Source: Antedon mediterranea
Taxonomy: Eukaryota > Echinodermata > Crinoidea > Comatulida > Antedonidae
Assembly: GCF_964355755.1 (NCBI RefSeq)
Contig: NC_092680.1
Span: 16,779,001-16,843,000 of the forward strand
Reading direction: 5' to 3'
Length of the DNA: 64,000 nt
The notes beneath the pieces were generated by a model. The model was not told the origin of the DNA. It saw only the letters and a list, made by a program, of their open reading frames with translations, and ran no database searches. Both the position numbers and the translations under genes were made by a program. The number at the start of each line of letters is the position of its first letter. Position 1 is the first letter of the stretch. This document shows positions 23,601 to 34,104 of this stretch, piece by piece.

Positions 23601-24146
23601 GTTACAGGCTGGGGCGTACCTCAGACAACACGTATGATCCCACTTCTGTCGCTAGTAGTACCGTCAACCATCACAACACTTGTTCGATATATACTCACAT
23701 CAGCAATCCAGTACACAATGTTATATTTTATTCATCAGCGACAACGTAAAAAGTACATGGAAAACAACGAGGGAACACCTGCGGCAAGGTCAATGCTTGA
23801 CGCCTACTTTCCTGAACTCTTTTCAGCTTTTACTGGACATCTTATCATAGATACAGCATTGTATCCCGTGGAGACTGTCCTCCACCGATTACTGCTCCAA
23901 GGCACGAGAACAATTATCGATAACACAGATGACGGGCTGTCAGTGCTTCCAATCACAACGCAGTACTATGGATTCTGGGACTGTTTTACGGTAATACGTT
24001 ACGAAGAAGGAATTACAGGTTTCTATAAAGGGTTTGGGGCACTTTTACTGCAATACGCAATTCACGCATTTATTTTAAAATCAACAAAATTTGTCTACAT
24101 AAAATTAGCGGAAGAGTTTGGCATGGACAAGACACCAACTACGTAA
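20624..24146 (+). CDS. SLC25A46: Solute carrier family 25 member 46, mitochondrial outer-membrane carrier-like protein
   Basis: Outer-membrane member of the mitochondrial carrier family, known to affect mitochondrial dynamics and lipid exchange rather than classic transport. Six exons join in frame: 20624-20759, 21147-21247, 21768-21845, 22417-22517, 22751-22865 and 23541-24146 (TAA), giving 378 codons. Matches to the family run throughout: [91 protein letters not shown]-type spacing, and [18 protein letters not shown]. The N-terminus is short (about 45 residues before the first carrier segment) compared with the long one in vertebrates, so an upstream start or another first exon is possible. 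Introns contain MITEs of families A, G and H. Confidence 0.95.
21294..21554. mobile_element. MITE-like element G
   Basis: A 261-bp inverted-repeat element in SLC25A46 intron 2. Its left end (ATGACCCACTAGAGCTATAC, GACCCCGGGAGAGGTGC) pairs with the right end (GCACCTCTCCCGGGAGTCGT, ATAGTGGGTCAT) except for a 4-bp bulge (GAGC). The interior includes a second inverted pair around TGCGTAAAAAAGTCACATTT and TTTACGCAAGG. Non-coding. Confidence 0.8.
21933..22081. mobile_element. MITE family A, copy 3
   Basis: Ends TAAAGCTCTGTCTACACTAT and TAGTGTAGACAAAGCTTTA flank CATATCACTACCATATGTG and CATATCACTTCCATATTTG. It lies in SLC25A46 intron 3. Confidence 0.9.
22155..22290. mobile_element. MITE family A, copy 4
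   Basis: The second family A copy in the same intron, 73 bp after copy 3. It has the left end TAAAGCTCTGTCTACACTAT; the right end is partly deleted (AGTTTTAGACAGAGCTTA). The internal CCAAATATGGTAGTGAT is inverted relative to copy 3. Confidence 0.85.
22909..23211. mobile_element. Possible MITE-like element H
   Basis: An 11-bp perfect inverted pair (ACTCGGGGTAC ... GTACCCCGAGT) bounds about 300 bp of CpG-containing DNA with several TGACGT motifs in SLC25A46 intron 5. Only one copy was seen, so identity as a transposon is tentative. Confidence 0.4.
23270..23350 (+). mobile_element. tRNA-derived SINE fragment
   Basis: AGTGGAGCTGTGACTTGGTG looks like an A-box and GGGGTCAAGTCC like a B-box, spaced as in a tRNA head. 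The segment ends at CAGTGTCAGGA before AT-rich DNA. A related piece is at 31385-31455. It is not a tRNA gene because no cloverleaf closes. Confidence 0.55.
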
Positions 24147-24342
24147 AGTTGTATAATATAGTGAGATAATAACATTTATAAATTACTTTTAATATGGAAA
24201 CGAATCAGCTTTACATGGTTGTGAATTTTACAATTCATTATTTTAAATGTGTTAAAGCCAAAGGTGCAAAAATCATACATTTATATATACGATAGATTAT
24301 AAACAAATATATTTCATATTCAAGTTTGGACATATTGTTGTT

Positions 24343-24491
24343 TAAAGCTTGGTTCCCACTAGGATACACACACAAGCGCAATGCAAGTGAGTTGAGCAAT
24401 CACAAGTGATAGATGGATTTGAACTGTCGCTTGTCATTGGTCAACTCACGCTCACATCCTTTTGTTGCGTCCTAGTGGGAACCAAGCTTTA
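24343..24491. mobile_element. MITE family B, copy 3 (best preserved)
   Basis: A 149-bp element with near-perfect terminal inverted repeats TAAAGCTTGGTTCCCACTAG and CTAGTGGGAACCAAGCTTTA, TA at both edges, and a GCAATGCAAGTGAGTTGAGC interior. It is the reference for the other family B copies. Confidence 0.9.
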
Positions 24492-25350
24492 ATTAATTTT
24501 TACTTGAGGTCAAAATATTTATGGAAATTCTATCGATCTAGTTCATACAATTACCAGCTATTTTTTCAGCTCACAGCTCCACAACATATATTGTTTCCTT
24601 TTTATTATGACTAATTCGATGCATGTATTACGATTAATGTACACTGCTATGTATGATAGTGTCATATTATGTTTAATAGGATGGTGGTGTTAATTAAAAT
24701 AAAAGTAAAAGTCAAGCATATTATGTAATTCAATCTAATTGATGATATAAAACTTTTTCAGAACAATAACTTTCATAACTTTCCAATACATATCAAATGT
24801 GTCCGTTTACATGAGGTACCAAATGCATTCGTAAGAATGAAAGAACAGGCGTTTGTCCACAATAAGAGGTGTTTGCTAATATGCGGTGTCCGCACAGAGA
24901 GGTTCAACTGTATTAAATGATTTTCAATACTAAATGAATTTCCTTTAAAGTACAGGAGTTTATTACAGAGGTTCTCTTGTATAACTACACCAGTGCAATC
25001 TAATGGAAGGCCATTCTGCTTATCAAGCAAAAGGTTGTTTTGAGTCTCGGTTTCCCTATATTAAAAAGTAATGTATTTATGTTATAGTTTACCACAGACC
25101 ATTGAATTAAATCTGTTTGAGTACATGACCTATACTATATGCCCTGCACCTTGTTTATCAACTGTTTTCACGTTTTGAAAATCACTTTTATCTTAAGAAA
25201 ATGAGAGTTTTTAAGCAATGTAATGTATTGATTATACAGTAATATAAACAAAATACGTAGACATTTTAAACCTTTTTTTTTTGGTGGTCGATTTCATTTC
25301 ACATACACGATCATTTACCATGTAGAAGTGTTCCGTGACGGTGTTTGTTT

Positions 25351-25656
25351 CGTTTGGTTCTCACTATTATAGGACGCGTACGCAACGCAAGGACTGTCTA
25401 CACCATCAACGTTAATGTGACAAAAAAATGTGATGTACTATATGGACATGATGATGTCATATCACTACCGTATTTGGGCATATCACTACCATATTTGGGT
25501 TCATCACACCTTTTTTTTGTCATCAAATTAGTGTAGACAGAGCTTTAGCGCAACGCAAGTAATTTGACCAATTTCAAGCTGCGGATCATCATGCGAACGA
25601 ACTGTCGATTGTGATCGGTCAACTCGCTTGCGTCCTATAGTGGGAACCAAGTTTTA
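25351..25656. mobile_element. MITE family B, copy 4, split by a family A element
   Basis: The left end (TTTGGTTCTCACTATTATAG, GACGCGTACGCAACGCAAGG) and right end (ACTCGCTTGCGTCCTATAGT, GGGAACCAAGTTTTA) belong to family B, with a family A element between them at 25392-25547. CGCAACGCAAG stands on both sides of the inserted element. Confidence 0.85.
25392..25547. mobile_element. MITE family A, copy 5, nested in a family B element
   Basis: CTGTCTACACCATCAACGTT, CATATCACTACCATATTTGG and GTGTAGACAGAGCTTTA identify family A. The left TAAAGCT terminus is missing. It was inserted after the host B element was already in place. Confidence 0.88.
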
Positions 25657-26160
25657 CTGCAAGTAAAACATAATGTAGTGTAACGGTATAGATAAATGTC
25701 ATTGCTGTCGCCATTCATTCAGACCATGGAGGAAAAATCCTCCATGTTCAGACACTACCACGTAAATTCACCCTCAATATTATAACAAAAAAATATATAC
25801 TGTGTTCAACTGTGATTTTTATTTACACGATATTTTGCCGATTGATGATATAGATAGATAGATATGCGACTTTAGTACTGTATCAGTAATAAAGTAGGCT
25901 TGATAAAGTTCAGTGCAGGATACTGATTTACATTTTGAAACCTTAAAACTATTAGGCCTAAAAACAATTATTATTTCACACGGTTCTTTTACAAATATTG
26001 TTAAGCCAACACAACCCATAACAGTTCATTATTTTATAGTAGATACACCTTGATTTGTATCTTGATTATAATTTGGTTCTAATATTACAAAATAGTCACA
26101 ATGTAGGTTTTTATTATTCTTCAAGGATATCGATTTATCGATTTCTATATCGATAGAACC

Positions 26161-29100
26161 CTATTCGTCATCATTAGCTTCATCATCCTCATCAAAGTTT
26201 ACATCCACTTCTGTTTTTGAAAATTCATTTGAAATGAATTGTTTTATATCATCTGGAAAACTACACTTATAGAGATTAATGTAGTATATCTCTGGAGCAA
26301 TATTCACTAAAGAAGGTAATTGTGAATGATTGATATTTGTAAGATTGTTACAGCTGATACCAAGGACGTTTAACTTCATTGTTATTCTTCTATTCGTACA
26401 TTCTATTATCATATTGTCTATTATAATACCTGATAAACTGCATTTGTTCATGTTAAGAACTGTAAGTTCAGGAGAAATAGCAAATAGTGATGCGAGTGAA
26501 CACCCACTGATTTTACTTAGGTTATTACCACTAAGATCCAAAATTATCAATTTTAACAATAATTTACTGTCTACGCAGTGTAAAACCATGTCGTTTATAG
26601 TAATACCTGATAAACCACTGTCTTGTACTCTAAGCGTGTCAAGCTCAGAGAAAGTGGTAAATAACAAAGCCATGGAATAGCCAGTCACGTTAGTAAGACA
26701 ATTGCCATTCATGTTGAGGTCATTCAAGTTCAACTGATGTGATGTTTGACTTAACTTCTCCATCATATCATTAATTATCTGTCCTGACAAATTACAACTA
26801 CTCATGTCAAGCATTAACGTCTGCAAAACAGAACCCAATAATGACGCCAGCAGTGTACCATTGATAGTGCTCAAGTTATTACTACTAAGATCGAGAGAAG
26901 TTAATTCCAGTTTTACACTATTACAACAGTGTATGTACATGGCATTGATAATCTCACCATCCAGAGTACAGTCACTCAATCTAAAGTCTGAGAGTTTGGG
27001 AGTAATGCTTATTAAGGAAGCTAAAGAAGCACCATCCAATTGGTTAAGGTTATTTCCAGCAACATTAAATGTACGTAATTCTAATTTTGCATCCATACCT
27101 GACAAACTATTTGTCATATCATTAAAAACATTGCCTGATAGATTACACCTTTCAACCTGAAGAAAGTTCAGTTTAGGAGCCCTAGACATAATATAAGCCA
27201 ATGAAGTGCCTTTGGTTGAACTTAAATTATTATTACCGATGTTCAATCTTTCTAACTCCAATGAGATTTTCCCAGAAAAAGATTTTACCATATCATTGAA
27301 CACATGACCTGGTAGTCTACAGTTGTGCATGTCGAGATTTTTTAATTTTGGAGCCATAACCATCAATGAAGCTAACGAGGAACCACAAAGATTGTCCAAA
27401 AAATTATCACTTATATCAATGGCGTCTAATAGCAATTTCTGTCCATTACTATAACATTTCTTAATCATAGTATTCATAATTCCACCTGATAAACTACATT
27501 TTATCATACAAAGATTATTCAGTTTTGGAATGAACATTAATAAAGATGCTAGTAAAGAGCCATCGACGTTGCTAAGGTTGCTATCGCGGATGAATATTTT
27601 CTTCAAGGCTAATTTATGGCCCCTACTAGTGATCTCTTTTAGCATTTCATTTATTACTACACTTGTAATAGATTCGTCTAAATTCAAAAATTCAAGTTTT
27701 GGCGCCTTGCTCAACAAGTGAGTTAGAAATGAAGAGGTTACAGAACTTTGATACAAACTATAGCTTGTTACATCATACTTAAAATCTAGTTTCTTACATT
27801 CTGAGTTTAGATGCTCAATAACACTATCGCCCCAAGTTTCATGAACTCTTTCCAAAAGCTTAGATTGATATGGTACAGCGATCATAATATGAGCTAACAT
27901 TATACCCTTTTCTTTAGATGAACTTTCATTACTAATAACTTTGATCAGTGTATCAGTTTCTGCAAAACAAGCTTGTAGTGGTTCAGAAAATACCGGACCT
28001 ATACCGTGTATATTTCTTAAAAGGTCTATAAATTGGTAATCTTCGCTTACATCTTGGATCATATGATGAGCGCATCTCTTTAGTGAGCCACATACTCTAT
28101 CAATATGCGGCTTTATTGATACATTCGACGTGCTCAGATGAGCGCTGAGTGCATTCTCCACCACAACTCTGTGTTCCTCTTTTACAATGCGTAATTGAGA
28201 TATTAAGCTTCGATATGTCGTTAAACTATTTGTTATCCAATGATTCAAGAATTTATCAGCGCTAGAGCCCAGGAAGCCAATTGCAAACTCTCTTGCTACC
28301 TTCAAGTGATCATTGTCTATTATACTATCCCATTCTCCTTCGTCCAGCAGTAAGTCGGTTTCCATAATCTCTTTTTCATTCATATTACCAGAAGACCTAC
28401 TTAAACTCTCTCCTGTCTGTAGACTTAATTTATGGAAATAAAATCCTACTAACGCCTCTAACAGTAACTTATGAGGAGCTGCAAAAGTATCTTTAAAGTC
28501 GTCTTTAGATGTCGGTGAATCTTTATACAGAAAGCCCAATTTTAAAGCCAACGCGATCGTGTCTTTATTGCCTTTTAGTCTTTTTCTGTTGATATACAGC
28601 TGGTTGATTTTGAGACTTTCATACATTCCTCTTCCTAATACAAGCATTGCGTCAATTAATTCACTTGGTGTATCTTGGAATTCATCTATATTCTGATCAT
28701 TATTTTCCTCTCTGTTGTATTGGTTTAAAATACTTCGAAATACTCCTTCAAATAGAACCGTTTTTTCTGTTGGCAGATATTTCTTCTCTTCCCACATAAT
28801 ACAAACTGATAAAAGAAGCATCGGATTTCTACACATCGAATACACTTCCGGATGTTTGTCCCCACATTCTTCTTCTTCATTAAGTTCAAGTTCTTCAATA
28901 AGAGATTTTCCTAAATCGGGTGCTTCAAAATATTTAAAGTGCTTCGTAATGTATTTCTTTATGTTTTCGGGATTAAAACCTTTAACTTTAACATGCACAT
29001 CGCTTTCTTTTATGTATTCATCTATGTTTTCTGACCGTGAAGTAAGTATCACTACACAATTTTCCATTTCTTCTCCTTTGATCAGATTTATCGGATCATC

Positions 29101-32095
29101 AACTCCAATCTTTAATTCGTCTAACCCATCCAAAAACAAAACTATTTCATTTTCATGATCAAGGATGAATTTTTTAATTAATCTTGGATTTTCTGGAAGT
29201 TCAGTCTTCAAACTGAAATGCTTTAATTTTATGCGTTTCACCATTACATCTAGGATATCTTCACCACTGTTTATGTCTCTGATATTACCAAGAAATAATA
29301 TTTTGCCTTGGAAAGTAAGATCTGTTTCCTTCGCCCATCCATAAGACAGATATCTAAGTAATGTCGTCTTTCCAATACCACCTTCCCCATCTATAAGAAC
29401 TTTGCAAGTAGGTGTTGACTTGATCATCTAGTTTAATCGGTTTTGGATCTATTTTTCTTTGGTTTTCTTTCATCAGGTCAAGATCGGTGAACATATGAGC
29501 TATGTCCACCTTATAGCGTGACTGCATAATTGCTGGTGTAAACTCATTTGCTTTTATGCAAAACTTCCGTTGTTGTTCAAAGAGGTACTCTCGAATAATC
29601 TCATCTGAAATGAAAAGTATTACTAACATATATTGCGAACATTTCTATAGAAAACAACAGATAAATAAAATTATCTGAAGATAATATTTTATATTCATCG
29701 ATACATGTTATTGTTTAATAAATATCACCAAAATAGATTTGTGTCATGAAAAACCTCAAATATTCAATATAAACGCAATAATTTTGTATATTTAATATTG
29801 CCTACCTTTGTTTCTGATCTTTTGTCTTTTTGGTAGGGAAGGACCCATATCTTCGTCTAGATAAAAGAAGTTTAAAACAATGTATGTTTTATATCTTATT
29901 TATATTACCATTTCAAAAGCAAAATTATTCTTTTTCGTTTGATTTTGCCTGAGTTCTTAACAAGTTTATTAACAATGAAAGCATAGTACAAATGAGTTCA
30001 CTCCTCGTCCACATAAACAAAATGAAATATTACAATAATGTATTATACATTATTAACCAGTTTAAAGATCTATTGTCCCACTGAAAAAAAACAATTTTTA
30101 TTGAATATGCCATTTTATTGTCACATAATAGTTATCCACTTTGAACAAAATTTGAATAAAAAAAAAAATTATTTACCTGCAAAAACTGTAATTTAAAGCA
30201 AAATATACATAGTCAAATTTTATATGAGAAAACATTTTTTCAACTTTATTAAAACTACAAAATAACCTATTCAAAGTCTGATTTAGTTTTTCTTCATTTT
30301 TTATGTTTTTGTGGGACAATAGATCTTTAAGAAGATAATAACTATAACCATATTACAAAAAAAAGTAGCTATTGAATTATTTTTCAAATGTTTACTTTAA
30401 ATAGAAATTTTGAACGGTTTGAATATTCCCAAAATCATATACAACAATAAGATAAAACTAACGTTTAATAAGCCTACCTTGGTATCTTGTCATTTGTCTT
30501 TTTGACTGTGATGTGCCCATTTCTTCATCTACATAAAATAATGTTATTAACAAATTATATATTAAAATTACGTTTTAAGTAAGTAGGTAGGTATTTTGAA
30601 TTTGTATTGTTTTCATATAATTATCGTCATAAACTAATGACATTTTTGTTTTTTAATATTTTTTTTTAACTAGAAATGTTAAATTGGACTTTACTATTAC
30701 CATGAATAAAACACCTGTCAGCTGACTCCATTCCATTTTGCTGTAAGACTTTTCTAAATGCTTCTATGTTTTCTTCTTTCAGTATCCCTTTAATTTCAAA
30801 ATCCGTAATCAAGCTCCAACTGTCTTTATACATCTTAAGTCCTGGAAAGTTGTATCTTCCATCTAGGAACTCTATATTGGAATCAGTAAGTTCTTTGCCA
30901 AAATTTAAAATATTTATTCTGTGCTTTGTGAAAGATGTTACTTGGAGGGTATCAATATTCCTGAAGTGATACAGTTTCTCTTTAATTGTTGACTTAAAAC
31001 CAGATTGTTTAGTTACTTTTACGGTGTCGTACAAAATGGTAAGATTGTTTCGATTCAACTTCCCAGGGCCAACTAATTGAGACAGTAGTGCTATTACAGT
31101 TGTTGCTCTTTCCAGAGTTTGATTATCGTCTACGATGTCTTTGAATAAAACTTTTAACATTCCAATGTGTCTAAGGCCATCATACCATGCTGCAATGTCC
31201 ACGATTAGCTGCTTGAAATCGTCTTCAGATAGACCTACGGTTTAATTCAAGAAATTTGATAATTTTCCTAACAACTGTGTGGTAATAAATGGACATCACC
31301 ATACTTTTTGTTTGTTATTCCATGCGCATCCAACAGCAAGCAACTCGCCAATTACAATTTATCGTGCTTATAAACGAAGTCTCATTTGAGGCTTAGGGAG
31401 TGGAGTTGAAAGAGTCGTGAGTTCCAACCCTGTCACTAGGTCAGGATTGAACCCTGGACCATGGGATTGGATAGCAACCACAAGCTACTGCTTTTCTGCC
31501 AATTTGGCATCTATGACTGGTGTTCCTCTTATATTCATGAGGGAATATCTCTAGTTCATTCTTTTATTTTACCTTGGTTTAGTTTCAATCTGGACATCGA
31601 CGACGCCGCCGCCGAATCCCCATCTTCATCTTCACTATCTAAATAATTATAATTAACAATAACTCTAAAACCAGTTATAGATAAAGATACAATGCAGAAA
31701 CGTAAAATGATAAAGTTTGATTTTTTATTTTGTTTTTTATTTATTCGGTATAAAAACAATCACAACAATCCCAGCGTGCAAAAAAAACAGAACAAAATAG
31801 CAAGTAAGCAATCTTAATTACATATGAACGGGAGCAACAACAAAAAATACTACATTATTATAATTATTTTTCATATTAAAGTTTCACGATTATGTATTTG
31901 TGTTTTATAGAAATTCAAATAAGCCTATACTTTTACTTGTCTACAAAAAATAATACAAATATACAAATTTAAAAAGTTTATACAAAAATATACTATTTTA
32001 TTATCATAATTTAAATTTAAAAATATTATTATTATTATAGTTAGAATAATAATGCAATATAAACAGTAAAACTTACCACTTTCGTCAGATGACAT
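26161..32095 (-). CDS. NLR gene 1: tandem death-fold, NACHT, LRR; frameshifted before NACHT
   Basis: Cytoplasmic innate immune receptor of the NACHT-LRR type. Six exons: 32095-32077, 31638-31573, 31234-30701, 30528-30478, 29856-29806 and 29604-26161, all with phase-1 junctions. Exons 1-2 encode MSSDES and an acidic SEDEDGDS stretch. Exon 3 (about 178 codons) looks like two death-effector-type folds (LLSQLVGPGKLNRNNLTILY; LITDFEIKGILKEENIEAFR). Exons 4-5 are basic linkers (KRQKIRNK). Exon 6 has the P-loop GEGGIGKTT, Walker B LFLDGLDEL, sensor VVILTSRSEN, then many LRRs of the form LxxLDLSxNNLS, ending in an acidic tail. Compared with its paralogues, 14 bp are missing at about 29424-29428, shifting the frame between linker and NACHT. 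The deletion creates an ATG (29427) that still opens a 1088-codon NACHT-LRR frame. It is either a recent pseudogene or an N-terminally truncated receptor; a sequencing error cannot be excluded. Confidence 0.88.
30062..30330. mobile_element. MITE family D, copy 2
   Basis: A 269-bp element with near-perfect inverted ends (TTAAAGATCTATTGTCCCAC and GTGGGACAATAGATCTTTAA), TTAA at both edges, and CATAATAGTTATCCACTTTG inside. It lies in the NLR1 intron between exons 4 and 5. It is the best-preserved copy. Confidence 0.9.
31385..31455 (+). mobile_element. Possible tRNA-derived SINE fragment
   Basis: GGGAGTGGAGTTGAAAGAGT with GAGTTCCAACCC and TCACTAGGTCAGGA resembles the head at 23270-23350. It is degraded and lies in an NLR1 intron. 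Confidence 0.35.
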
Positions 32096-34104
32096 ACTTT
32101 TAATGTTTTAGAATCTTCTGAAAAAAAAGTTTAAAATGGGAAGAAAAAAAAACTACATTATTGTATTTACTTCAGAAGAGAACGGGATATATCGTTAACC
32201 AATTTAAACATTTTGAAATTAAAAAATGATTATAACTAGACATTATTTTAGTATCTAATTGCCACATACTGATAATTTGTACCCCATTAGTGAAAACATT
32301 TGATTATTGATTTAACATCATTAATAGGTCAAAGTACGTTCATATTGTAGACACACTGACTATTTCCACGCACAAGTATTATAGGCCACAGTGGTTCATT
32401 GCAGTAGATTCTCTTACGGTACTATGTCTAGCGTTAACATAACGTAATCGAACAACAACAGGCAATGAATAGTACTTAGGCCTACATGGTGCATAGTTGG
32501 ATAAAGGTTGTAGTCAAAAACCAGAAACTGTATGTTGTGTTTATTGTCTCTGTACGGGAATCTGATGTTTATTGTCTGTTAAATATTCCTAATTCAGAAG
32601 TAACTGAAAAAAAATTCTACGTTCATGATTTGAAATATCGAAAAATTATCGAATTTAAATTATCAACAATCAAATAATAGTTATAGAATAGAATAGAAAC
32701 TGCAAACTTAGGCTCATAATAATATAAAATGAATTATTGGAAATAGATTAAATCCAAAATGGGTCTGAGATCTGGAATGAATGCGGTTTATATACTCTAA
32801 ACTACTAAGCTACTAATAACAACTGTTTACTCTGAGGTATACATGTTGTTGTTTCAAACGGTACGTATTCTTAGCATACAAACTTAACTTGCCTTTGTGA
32901 AACAAGCACCGTTGTCCTAATGGCGGTTATCTCCTTCTCTGGTGCTGGTCGAACAATGAATATTATGATTAGGTTTTTGTCATTATACATTTCCTAATGG
33001 TGACGTTGAATATGGTTATTCCATTTTTCTATTATTGTAAACGTATGTGTGCAGTCAAGTGCAAGAATAGAACCCCTCTTGTGAAATGCCTACATTTTAA
33101 GCTAAATTGTTAGTGTGAAGGTGAACCCATACCAACAACGGATGATGTTACCATTTATTGTTGAACTGGAAATTACTGAATCAAACGTAACCTTTACGTG
33201 TTCAAGTCAAATAAGTCAAGTAACATTTTGTAAATTAGTACAATAATGTAAGATGATAAGTCTGTCGTGCAATCACCATCATCAGTTTCATGAAATAAAA
33301 TAATAATAATAATAAAACATCAGATACCAAAAATGTAGGCCTACTTCTTCGAAGTAGCAGTGTGCTTTCGATCCCAATGTGTTTGCTGAAGTGTTGGTTA
33401 CATGGGTCAATTAAAAACCAGTGCATAAAAAACTACAATGATGTCATCACACTACAAAGAAAATTAAATTCAACAAGATACAATATTGTGATTGTATTTA
33501 TTGAAAATATTATTAATGATTTGCGATATACATTTATACTTAATACTTATTAAAGTGATACACTAATACTTTATTATTATTCATCAAACCAATATATTTT
33601 GTGATTATTAAAAGTATATAAAACATAAATAACACAACCATTTCATCATTGTATTGTATTATTATTTCATACTCATCTAACAACGAGAAACTGATTGTTC
33701 GCTTGGATTGTTCACTTAAATTTACACTTAATTGTAATAAATGTTACAACTTTCTTTAGGCAGGTCATTTTATTTATTTATGTATAAGTAATAAGTAAAA
33801 ATTAGATGCCTTATATCTATATTTTCAGACGTTTAATTGCTAACCATTCAATCGCCAATCCCATTCCATTTATAATAAAGTTATTCTTTTACTTTTACTG
33901 CTATCCCTATCATTAATTGTTTTAAAACATTTCTTTTACATTTTTTCATTATTAATCCGGTTCATTAAAATGTTCGTTAAATGCCAAGTATATAACTTAT
34001 TCATGACAACATGGTATTAATTATTCTTCAAGTCCACACTACTTATAGATTGAAAAAATAATCGAGTAAGTTATACTCTATCCCATTTACGGCAAGAATT
34101 ATTA
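32096..34104. other. Spacer between NLR1 and NLR2
   Basis: The NLR1 5' flank, about 0.4-1.3 kb upstream of its ATG, is similar to that of NLR2: GACGTTGAATATGGTTATTC CATTTTT near 33003 matches GGCGTTGAATATGATTATTC CATTTTT near 40577. Duplication therefore included upstream DNA. No exon was recognised. An (AAT)n run lies near 33300. Confidence 0.6.

Larger units (their letters stand above)
24147..26160. other. Intergenic between SLC25A46 and the NLR cluster
   Basis: Contains the SLC25A46 3' UTR with a candidate AATAAA at 24698-24703, the MITE B copy at 24343-24491, the nested B/A pair at 25351-25656, and a minus-strand AATAAA at 26110-26115 that could end the first NLR transcript 46 nt after its stop. 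No exon was recognised. Confidence 0.6.

Noticed and set aside
26330-29158. Plus-strand open frames of 60-150 codons across NLR1 (similar ones at 34361-36404 and 41374-43749)
   Set aside because: They are antisense shadows of the long NACHT-LRR exons, leucine/serine-rich by complement, with no domain of their own.
32486-32677. 63-codon plus-strand frame between NLR1 and NLR2
   Set aside because: No domain, no splice signals in context, and composition like the surrounding AT-rich DNA.
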